NCBI RefSeq assembly: GCF_014203735.1
Contig: NZ_JACHJQ010000004.1
Coordinates: 806,001-870,000 of the forward strand
Length of the DNA stretch: 64,000 nt
Source: Actinophytocola algeriensis
GTDB taxonomy: Bacteria > Actinomycetota > Actinomycetes > Mycobacteriales > Pseudonocardiaceae
Direction: 5' to 3'
The notes beneath the pieces were generated by a model. It saw only the letters and a program-made list of their open reading frames with translations. It was not told where the DNA came from and searched no databases. Below are positions 57,662 to 64,000 of the stretch, piece by piece (position 1 is the stretch's first letter; every line of letters starts with the position of its first letter). Both the position numbers and the translations under genes were made by a program.

Positions 57662-58693
57662 TCAGCGGTCGGCCAGCCGCAGCGGTGCGCCGACGGCGTG
57701 GAGGTGCCGCAGCACGTACCCGTAGGTCTGGAGCCACCCGCACTGCGAGTACTCGATGTCCTTCCGTGCGCAGAACGCGCGCACGATCGGTTGAGCACGA
57801 CGGAGGTTCGGTCGCGGCATGCTGGGGAACAGGTGGTGTTCGACCTGGTAGTTCAGCGCACCGAGGGTGAAGTCGACCCACCTGCCACCTCGGACGTTGC
57901 GGGACGTCAGCACCTGCTTGCGCAGGAAGTCCAGCTTCTGCCCGGGCTTGACCGTCGGCATGCCCTTGTGCCCCGGGGCGAAGGAACATCCCATGTAGAC
58001 ACCCCACAGGCACTGGTGCACGAGGATGAAGGCCACCGCGATCAGCGGTGAGAGCACCAGGAAGACCACCGTCAGGTAGGCGGCGAAGTGGAGCGTCAGC
58101 AGCGCGAGCTCCAGCGCACGCGAGCGATGGTCCCTGTGCAACAAGGCTTTCACGCTGGAGACGTGCAGGCTGAAACCTTCGAGCAACAGGAGCGGGAAGA
58201 AGAGGTAGGCCTGGCGCTTGGCCATCCACCGGAACAGACCGCGCCGCTGCGCGGCCTGTTCCGTCGTGAACGCGATCGCCGGGATGTGGATGTCGGGATC
58301 GTCGTCCTCGTGGTTCGGGTTGGCGTGGTGGCGCGTGTGCTGGCCCATCCACGACGAGTAGCTGAGGCCGACCATCCCACCGTGCCAGAAGCCGATGATG
58401 TCGTTCGCCCTGCCGGTGCGGAAGATCTGCTTGTGCCCGGCGTCGTGCCCGATGAAGGACAGCTGGCCGAACATCACGGCGAAGAACACCGCGAGGAACA
58501 GTTGCCACCAGGAGTCGCCGAGGTGGATGAAGAACGCCCAGCCCGCCGCGAACGCCACGACGTTGAGGGTGATCTTGACGGCGTAGTACCCGTACCGGCG
58601 GCGCAGCAACCCGGCCTGCCGGACCAGATGGGCCAGCTCGCCGTAGTCGTGGCCGCCTGTTCGGACCGTGGGGGTGTTCCGGATCGATGTCAT
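57662..58693 (-). CDS. membrane fatty-acid desaturase (acyl-lipid type)
   Basis: The enzyme introduces a double bond using a di-iron centre. From the ATG at 58693 it has 343 residues and the three His boxes: HDAGH (83-87), HTRHH (119-123) and QVEHH (near 282-286), the Q-form typical of front-end or DesA3-like desaturases. About four membrane helices lie between them. A GTG nine bases upstream is an alternative start. The open frame continues far upstream but without protein features. An electron donor gene is not adjacent. Confidence 0.93.
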   Translation of the reverse strand: MTSIRNTPTVRTGGHDYGELAHLVRQAGLLRRRYGYYAVKITLNVVAFAAGWAFFIHLGDSWWQLFLAVFFAVMFGQLSFIGHDAGHKQIFRTGRANDIIGFWHGGMVGLSYSSWMGQHTRHHANPNHEDDDPDIHIPAIAFTTEQAAQRRGLFRWMAKRQAYLFFPLLLLEGFSLHVSSVKALLHRDHRSRALELALLTLHFAAYLTVVFLVLSPLIAVAFILVHQCLWGVYMGCSFAPGHKGMPTVKPGQKLDFLRKQVLTSRNVRGGRWVDFTLGALNYQVEHHLFPSMPRPNLRRAQPIVRAFCARKDIEYSQCGWLQTYGYVLRHLHAVGAPLRLADR

Positions 58694-59379
58694 GGTCGCC
58701 ACCGCTTCCTGGGTGTCGCACCGGGGGACAAGGACCTGGAGTCCGGCGCCACGAGGTCGCCGGGGAACTGACACCGCGACACGGGCGCCTGTGGTCCGGA
58801 TGTGTTGATCATATGCCGACGCGGACCGCTCGGTCTGTTGTGCTGCGGTTATCCGGCCGCGCGGCGAGTGGCCGGAGCAGGACGCGCCGGGGCTTGCGCG
58901 GGTTCGCGGAACAGGTTCTCGTGCGACATCGGGCGGACCGGAGCCGAGGGCTGCTCGTCGTGGTGGGGGTGGCTGAAACGTACGCCTACCGGAAGTACAG
59001 GGATGATGAAGTCCTTTCAAGAAAGTGGGGCCGTGAGCAAACCGGTGATATCGGTCGACGGCCGAAGGGTGCGTGTGGCAACCGCGGAAAAGGTGCGGGA
59101 CACGCTCTCCAGCACCCACGGTACACGGTGCTGGTGAAACCGGCTGTTTCCAGGGTCGGTGCTGTACTGTCGGGAGTAGTCGATGGCACTTCGCATGCTG
59201 GCAGCAGAGTCGGCCTCGTCCTCGGCTTCTCCCCGTTGTGCGGCCCCGCACGACCGAGGGACTTCTCAGATCGGGCAAGGGCTGGAACCGCAGGTGTTCC
59301 GCCTGCGGCAGGCGGAACCGCACCGGAGCGCACCCACCGCCCAGCGGCCAGCCACCCGTGATCGACAGGCAGGAGCACG
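58694..59379. other. 686-base gene-free region between divergent desaturase and DUF6292 genes
   Basis: No reading frame here has both start signals and protein-like composition. The stretch around 58980-59050 is relatively AT-rich, unlike the flanks. The clearest structure is a hairpin at 59296-59318. The region may contain promoters for both genes and possibly a small RNA. Confidence 0.5.
59296..59318. promoter_or_regulatory. GTTCCGCCTG hairpin upstream of DUF6292 gene
   Basis: GTTCCGCCTG and CAGGCGGAAC form a perfect 10-bp inverted repeat around CGG. It ends 61 bases before the DUF6292 start. It could be an operator or a leader hairpin. Confidence 0.4.
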
Positions 59380-59931
59380 ATGACAGCCACCCCGCGGTCC
59401 CAGTTCGTCGAAGCCCGCACCCGTGCGGAGCAGGAGCGGACTCAGCAGCAGCGCATGGCGGTGCACACCGTCGCCTCCAACGCGCGCGACCGCACCGACT
59501 TCGCCGCCCTGCTGGCGATGCTCGGGCTGGAGGACCCCGCAGGCGTGCCGGTGCCGCTCAGCAGCCGCCTGGCTGTCTACGTAGACCAGGTCGCGTCCGC
59601 CGTCGGGGTGTCCGCGTCCGCCACCGGCCACGAGGTGACCGACACGGCCACCGCCTACCTCGCCCTCGACCTGCGTTCCGCCGCCCGGCCCGGCCACGAC
59701 CTGATGCTGGTGTGGGACGAGCACCTCGGCTGGTACATCGCCGTGGAGACGAACCCCACCGAAACCCCTGCCGTCGTGGCGTACCTCGACGGCGACGTGG
59801 TCCCGTCGCCCGCCGCGGTCGCGCGGTTCGTCACCGACACCGCCGAAGGCCACCACATCAGCCGGTTCCGGCCGGTACTGCCACCGATCGAGCGCACGGT
59901 GCTGGCCGACAAGATGGCCGCACTCTGCTGA
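59380..59931 (+). CDS. DUF6292-type hypothetical protein
   Basis: The 183-residue protein has a charged N-terminal helix (ARTRAEQERTQQQRMAVH) and a C-terminal domain with RLAVYVDQVASAVGV, YLALDLRS, and LMLVWDEHLGWYIAVE, which matches the actinobacterial DUF6292 family, often found in accessory regions. No enzymatic residues known. A Gly/Arg-rich leader precedes the ATG without a strong ribosome-binding site. Confidence 0.78.
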   Translation: MTATPRSQFVEARTRAEQERTQQQRMAVHTVASNARDRTDFAALLAMLGLEDPAGVPVPLSSRLAVYVDQVASAVGVSASATGHEVTDTATAYLALDLRSAARPGHDLMLVWDEHLGWYIAVETNPTETPAVVAYLDGDVVPSPAAVARFVTDTAEGHHISRFRPVLPPIERTVLADKMAALC

Positions 59932-59991
59932 GGTCAGTGCCTTTGGGCGGGCGTTGGCGGGGCGGGGCGTGGCCGGCGGCGGCTGTGCTGT

Positions 59992-60465
59992 TCACCCGAT
60001 CCGTTCCGCCAGCTCGATGATGATCCCCTCGGGGCCGCGGACGTAGCAGAGCCGGTAGCTGTTCTCGTACCGGACCAGCTCGCCGACGAGTTCACCGCCG
60101 CGGGACCGCAGGCGGTCGAGGACGTCCTCGATGCCCTCCACCGCGAACACGATGTGCCGGATGCCCGGCGTGTTCGGCGGAGCCGCGGGGTTGCCGCCCC
60201 GCCCCGGCGGCGTCTGGTACTTGATCAGCTCGAGCCGTCCGTGGCTGTCCGGGGTCCGCATCATCGCGATGTCCGAGCGGACCCCGTCGAGCCCGCTGAG
60301 CCGGTCCACCGTGTCGCTCTCGAGCGTTGCCTCGCCCTCCAGGTCGAGCCCGAGTTCGGCGAAGAACGCCACGGCGGCGGCGAGGTCGTCGACGACGATG
60401 GCGACGTGCTCCAGCTTGACCGCCACGCGTCCGGCGGCGCGGTCCCGCTGTCCGGTCTCCTCCAT
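59992..60465 (-). CDS. VOC (glyoxalase/bleomycin-resistance) family protein
   Basis: The ATG at 60465 has AAGGAG four bases upstream and gives 157 residues. The VOC fold is shown by KLEHVAIVVDDLAAAVAFF and the second repeat GIRHIVFAVEGIEDVLDRL, ending YVRGPEGIIIELAE; His and Glu metal ligands are in place (H of EHVAI, E of RLELI, H of IRHIV, E of IIELAE). An isomerase or dioxygenase-like role is possible. It lies 49 bases downstream of the next gene on the same strand. Confidence 0.9.
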   Translation of the reverse strand: MEETGQRDRAAGRVAVKLEHVAIVVDDLAAAVAFFAELGLDLEGEATLESDTVDRLSGLDGVRSDIAMMRTPDSHGRLELIKYQTPPGRGGNPAAPPNTPGIRHIVFAVEGIEDVLDRLRSRGGELVGELVRYENSYRLCYVRGPEGIIIELAERIG

Positions 60466-60514
60466 GAGGCTCCTTCCGGGTCGGCCGCCCGGGTGGGCGG
60501 CGCGTGTTCGGGTG

Positions 60515-61012
60515 TCAGGCACGCTGGCGTTCGTCCCGTCGCCGTACGAGCTCCTCGATGGCGGTGGGCAGGGTTGTCTCGAAGTCGATCAGCTTGGCCC
60601 AGGTCGGCGTCACCACGATCCGGACCATGCCGTCGTAGAGCGACCGCACCTCGACCTCCCACTCGGCCCGTTGCTCGGGCGTCATCTGGTAGGCGCCGTT
60701 CCACTGCAGGTACTCGTCGGGGATGCCGTCGACCTCGTCCAGCTCGGCCTGGCCGCGGAGGAGCAGGACCTTCGGCGGGTGGGACTCGGTGTCGATCGTC
60801 AGCGCGACCGCGGGGTTGCGCCGCAGCGCGGGCAGCTTCCGCGCGTTCGTCGAGGTGCACATGACGATCTCCGCGCCGTTCCAGTGGAACCCGATCGGGA
60901 TCGACCTCGGGGTGCCGTCCATCGCGACGAAGGCCAGCCGGGTCAGGTCGCGGGCCAGGAGTTCCTGGCTGAGCGGCTGGTTGAGGACCTCGTCGACTGC
61001 GCTCTTGTTCAT
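60515..61012 (-). CDS. pyridoxamine 5'-phosphate oxidase-like FMN-binding protein
   Basis: The ATG at 61012 follows AGGAGG at about nine bases and gives 165 residues. The split-barrel fold is shown by LTRLAFVAMDGTPRSIPIGF, then CTSTNARKLPALRRNPAVAL, a typical FMN/F420-binding signature with Lys. Substrate unknown. In line with the VOC gene and presumably co-transcribed with it. Confidence 0.88.
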   Translation of the reverse strand: MNKSAVDEVLNQPLSQELLARDLTRLAFVAMDGTPRSIPIGFHWNGAEIVMCTSTNARKLPALRRNPAVALTIDTESHPPKVLLLRGQAELDEVDGIPDEYLQWNGAYQMTPEQRAEWEVEVRSLYDGMVRIVVTPTWAKLIDFETTLPTAIEELVRRRDERQRA

Positions 61013-61122
61013 GATCGGTCTCCTCCTCGGGTGGCCGGTGTGGTCGGCGGTGGACACCCCGGGGACGGAGTCGTGCGCGGCGCTTCGACACGGCTGACTG
61101 TGACGTACGACACATGCAGTGC

Positions 61123-61687
61123 TCAGGCGCGACCAGCACTCGGAGGGGGCTTCGCTGAAAACAGGGGACGGGTCTTCCGGCGGCAGGATGGATGTGCGAC
61201 CACATCCGCCGACCGGTGTGGTTGTTCATGTCGGTCGCGGCGAACTTGTGGTTGGCGACCGCTCCTGGAGTGGCGACGTTGAACTTGATCCCGGGGAGCG
61301 CCTGGGCATGTCGGACCGTGAGCATGTTCAGCGGCCGCTTTCGACGAGCTGTAGGCCAGCTCGTGCATTCTCGAGACGGGCTGCTCCGGGTCGGTCACCA
61401 CGGCGAAGGAACCGCCGCCGCTGGACACCATCACCGCCCGGGGGTGGTCCGCCGCCTGGAGCAGGGGAAGGAAGGCGTGCGTGACCCTGATCGGCCCGTA
61501 CGCGTTGGTGTCGTAGACGGAATGGATCTCGTCGGCCGTCGCGTCCGCGGGCGGCACGACCTTTCCTGGCGCGCCGGCGTTGTTGATCAGCACATCCAAC
61601 CGCGTTCCCCGAGCCGCCGTGCCGCCTCGAAACCAAGTCCCTTGTTGCCCCCGGGATCAAGACCGAGGTCTGTGCTGAGTTCGTCAT
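61123..61687 (-). pseudogene. short-chain dehydrogenase remnant with several lesions
   Basis: Starting at ATG 61687, MTNSAQTSVLI is followed, in a shifted frame, by NKGLGFEAARRLGERGW, the start of an SDR. It then jumps to LDVLINNAG, so roughly 50 residues are missing. The middle part reads well to YSSSKAA, where one inserted base moves LNMLTVRHAQALPGIK to another frame. The C-terminus is again out of frame. At least three lesions make sequencing error unlikely. Extent on the 3' side is approximate. Confidence 0.8.
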
Positions 61688-61734
61688 GCCCACCGGACCC
61701 CTCCCCGCACTGTTGTCACCGTGTGCGAGCGACC

Positions 61735-63144
61735 TCACGACAGGACTCGCTCTGCCGGAGCGCTCACGTGCCGGGACGGTGTTCTGCTCCTCTGGAGCAC
61801 GTAGTAGAGCCCGCCCGCGACCAGTGAGCCGGACAGCCACGAGAAGTCCGTGTTGTTCATCGCGATCGCCAGCGGACCCTGCATCACCGGCGTGAGCCCG
61901 TACTGCCACGTCCACGCGGCGACCACGCCCATCCCGAGGCTCAGCAGCCCGCGCCAGTTCACCGAGGCGGGACCGGCATAGAGCGTCGACACGTCCAGCC
62001 TGCCGCGGCGCAGCACGAAGTAGTCGATCAGCACGATGGCCGCCCACGGGCTGATCCAGATCAGGATCGAGGTCATCCAGTTGTCGAAGGCGTGCGCGAA
62101 GCTGTCCGCGCCCATCAACATGAGCAGCACCGCCGAGGCGATCACGCCCGCGAAGAGGGTGAGCTTCCAGCGCGCGACCCTCACCCCGATGGACAGCGCG
62201 GCCAGCGACGACGAGTAGAGGTTGAGGATGTTCGTCGCGAGGGGCCCATGCATGATCAACAGGAGTACCGGCAGCGCCATCGTGCCGAACGCGCTCACCA
62301 CGATGGCGGACGGATCGCTGCTGGCACCCGCGCTGGCCAGGCAGGCACCGAGGGCCGCGAGCCACACCGTCGGCAGGTACATGCCCAGCGCCGAGGCCCA
62401 GAACACGGAACGGGTGGAGGCCCCGCGACGGACGAACCGGCTGTAGTCCGCCGAGTAGGGCACCCACGTGATGCCCCAGCCCACCCCGATCGCCGTGAGC
62501 AGCTGGGTCACCGCGGTGAACTTGTCCGGAGTGGTGGTCGCGGTCGACGAGGTCCAGTCCAGGTTCGCCTGGCTGAGTGCGAGCACCGTCATCACGACCA
62601 TCACCAGAACGGTGGCGGGCACCGTGTACTTCTCGAACGTCCGGATGGCGTAGAAGCCGTACAGCGCCAGCCACAGCTGCGCCACCATGATCACGCCGGC
62701 GACGAGGTACCGCAGCCAGGGACCGCCTTCGACGCCGAGCTGCCGCAGCACCGCCAGCATCAGGTCCAGGACCACCCAGGTGTTCACCCCGACCCAGGCC
62801 ATCGCCAGCAACCCCTGGACGACACCCGGCACCTTGGCGCCCCGGCGGCCGAAGGGCGCACGGCCCAGCACCATCTGGTTCACCCCGGTGCGGTGGCCCA
62901 TCACGTTGCACAAGCCGAAGACCGCGCAGCCGACCAGGTTGCCCAGGGCGACCACCACCAGCGTCTCCACCAGGCTCAGCCCGAGGGTGATACCGAGCGC
63001 GCCGAGCACCCAGTTGATCGGTGCGATGTTGGCGCCGGACCAGATCCAGAACTGCTCCCACGGTGTGGAGTCCCGTCCGTGGTCCGGGATCGGCTCGATC
63101 CCGTGTGCGTCGAAGCGCACGCTCTCCGACGGTTCGTCCGCCAT
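61735..63144 (-). CDS. NCS1-family nucleobase/cation symporter
   Basis: The 469-residue membrane protein has about twelve helices and NCS1 motifs: WIWSGANIAPINWVLGAL in the first helix, GRAPFGRRGAKVPG, and WVPYSADYSRFVRR. The family imports cytosine, purines, allantoin or hydantoins. The ATG at 63144 has TTGGAGG five bases upstream and is preferred over ATG 63177. It is divergent from a PucR regulator, which often controls purine or related catabolism. Substrate cannot be fixed from sequence. Confidence 0.92.
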   Translation of the reverse strand: MADEPSESVRFDAHGIEPIPDHGRDSTPWEQFWIWSGANIAPINWVLGALGITLGLSLVETLVVVALGNLVGCAVFGLCNVMGHRTGVNQMVLGRAPFGRRGAKVPGVVQGLLAMAWVGVNTWVVLDLMLAVLRQLGVEGGPWLRYLVAGVIMVAQLWLALYGFYAIRTFEKYTVPATVLVMVVMTVLALSQANLDWTSSTATTTPDKFTAVTQLLTAIGVGWGITWVPYSADYSRFVRRGASTRSVFWASALGMYLPTVWLAALGACLASAGASSDPSAIVVSAFGTMALPVLLLIMHGPLATNILNLYSSSLAALSIGVRVARWKLTLFAGVIASAVLLMLMGADSFAHAFDNWMTSILIWISPWAAIVLIDYFVLRRGRLDVSTLYAGPASVNWRGLLSLGMGVVAAWTWQYGLTPVMQGPLAIAMNNTDFSWLSGSLVAGGLYYVLQRSRTPSRHVSAPAERVLS

Positions 63145-63255
63145 GGCGACCTCCAAGGGTGCTGAGTGATCTGCCATACAGAAACACCCCGATCAATCCC
63201 TGACCAGTGGAGGAAGCTCTAGCTCCCCGCCGGTTCGCTGTACTAAGTTCACAGC

Positions 63256-64000
63256 GTGTTCACGATCCGCTCGTTGCTCGACAACCCCGATCTTGGGCTA
63301 CGTCTGCTCGTGGAGGGCCGGGCGGGAGCGCTGGACGAGCGCGTGGTGTGGGTGCACAACACCGAGCTGACCGATCCCTCGTCGTACCTTGGCGAGCGGG
63401 AACTCGTGCTCACCAACGGGATGTGGCTGGCACAAGCCGGGGCGGAGGAGTTCGTCGGCAACGTGGTCGGTGCGGGCGCCGCCGGGATCGTGTTCGGGCT
63501 GCGCGAGCAGCTGCCACGGACACCGCGGGCGGTGATCGACGCGTGTGCCACGGCGCAGCTGCCCCTGGTGGAGATCGCTGTCGGCGTGCCGTTCACGGCG
63601 GTCACGCGGGCGGCGGCCGGCCACTACGCCGCGATGCGCCAGTCCGGCCTGCTCGGCATGGTGCGGCGAGGGGACGCGCTGGCGACGGCGCTGTCGCACG
63701 GTGCGGGCGCCTCCGGGGTGCTGGAGGTGCTGCGCCGCGACTACGACGTGCCGCTGGTGGTGGTCGACCGGGCCGGGCGGCTGCTGGCCGCGGCAGGAGC
63801 GGACACGACGGTGGAGCAGCGGCGCGCGGTGGCCGAACGCCTCGGCGACCACCCGCCGCCGTTGGAGATCGACTTCGGCGACGGGCGTGTGGCGAGCGTG
63901 TTCCTCGTCGGCGCGATCGGCGACCTCGACGCGGCGCTGCTGTGCCTGCGCCCGCTGCGCGAGCTCGGCGACGGTGAACGCGCCGCACTGGAACAGGCAG
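63256..64000 (+). CDS. PucR-family regulator, N-terminal part (3' end outside window)
   Basis: The GTG at 63256 opens a frame that stays open to the last base (248 residues visible). It encodes the PucR N-terminal domain: FTIRSLLDNPDLGLRLL, VVWVHNTELTDPSSYL, and ELVLTNGMWL. A linker/sensor part follows with GVLEVLRRDYDVPLVVVD. The C-terminal helix-turn-helix is beyond the window. It is 111 bases from the divergent NCS1 permease gene and probably regulates it. Confidence 0.9.
   Translation, partial: MFTIRSLLDNPDLGLRLLVEGRAGALDERVVWVHNTELTDPSSYLGERELVLTNGMWLAQAGAEEFVGNVVGAGAAGIVFGLREQLPRTPRAVIDACATAQLPLVEIAVGVPFTAVTRAAAGHYAAMRQSGLLGMVRRGDALATALSHGAGASGVLEVLRRDYDVPLVVVDRAGRLLAAAGADTTVEQRRAVAERLGDHPPPLEIDFGDGRVASVFLVGAIGDLDAALLCLRPLRELGDGERAALEQA

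Overview
The window is high-GC actinobacterial DNA, most likely from a Pseudonocardiales genus such as Lentzea, Saccharothrix or a relative. The lineage is inferred from codon use, frequent GTG starts, apparently leaderless promoters (TANNNT 6 to 8 bases before the start codon) and gene order. The backbone is a core block that I recall from Mycobacterium tuberculosis (about Rv2343c-Rv2367c): CBS-domain protein, small deaminase-like protein, era, recO, uppS, then zur, smtB, glyS, then dgt and dnaG. Accessory genes are inserted between these landmarks. No prophage, insertion sequence, CRISPR array or plasmid function was recognised.

Layout. 1-3.9 kb: CBS-protein tail, era, a lipoprotein, recO, uppS. 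3.9-7.9 kb: a tightly overlapping chain with a YbjN-like protein, a DUF318-type permease and its TIGR03943 partner, a TPR protein and a NUDIX hydrolase. 8.1-13.8 kb: a complete cello-oligosaccharide locus (cebR divergent from cebE-cebF-cebG-bglC) with two CebR-type operators and a strong terminator. 14.1-16.8 kb: zinc regulators zur and smtB, a membrane protein, glyS. 17.0-18.3 kb: a decayed ABC exporter. 18.4-27.5 kb: an AbiEi/Vsr-like protein with a 58-residue partner, a DUF218 protein, dgt, two tandem serpins, an ECF41 sigma factor facing its carboxymuconolactone-decarboxylase-like target, dnaG. 27.5-35.2 kb: a methyltransferase, an MmpL transporter with a divergent TetR regulator, a secreted beta-propeller, a DUF1906 protein, tRNA-Asn, an adenosine-deaminase-like protein lacking the usual catalytic glutamate, and a CAT-anticodon tRNA.

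35.5-46.3 kb is regulator-rich. It holds two regulator/SDR pairs, a pentapeptide-repeat membrane protein, a cholesterol oxidase and two linked genes flanked by two sites matching the KstR steroid-repressor consensus, and a LysR, penicillin-recognising protein and class A beta-lactamase trio resembling blaA-blaB-blaL of Streptomyces cacaoi. 46.4-56.9 kb: L-serine dehydratase, a mycothiol-dependent-type enzyme, a large helicase with a membrane hairpin, a broken DUF5919-like gene, a two-gene membrane operon I cannot assign, and Spo0M. 57.4-64 kb: fatty-acid desaturase, DUF6292 protein, VOC and FMN-binding-split proteins, a badly damaged SDR pseudogene, and an NCS1 permease divergent from a PucR regulator that runs off the window.

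The most distinctive signals are the helicase/membrane-protein neighbourhood (49.2-55.9 kb), the paired serpins, the ECF41 promoter inside the end of the second serpin gene, the two KstR-type boxes, and an intergenic repeat whose hairpin shows compensatory changes.
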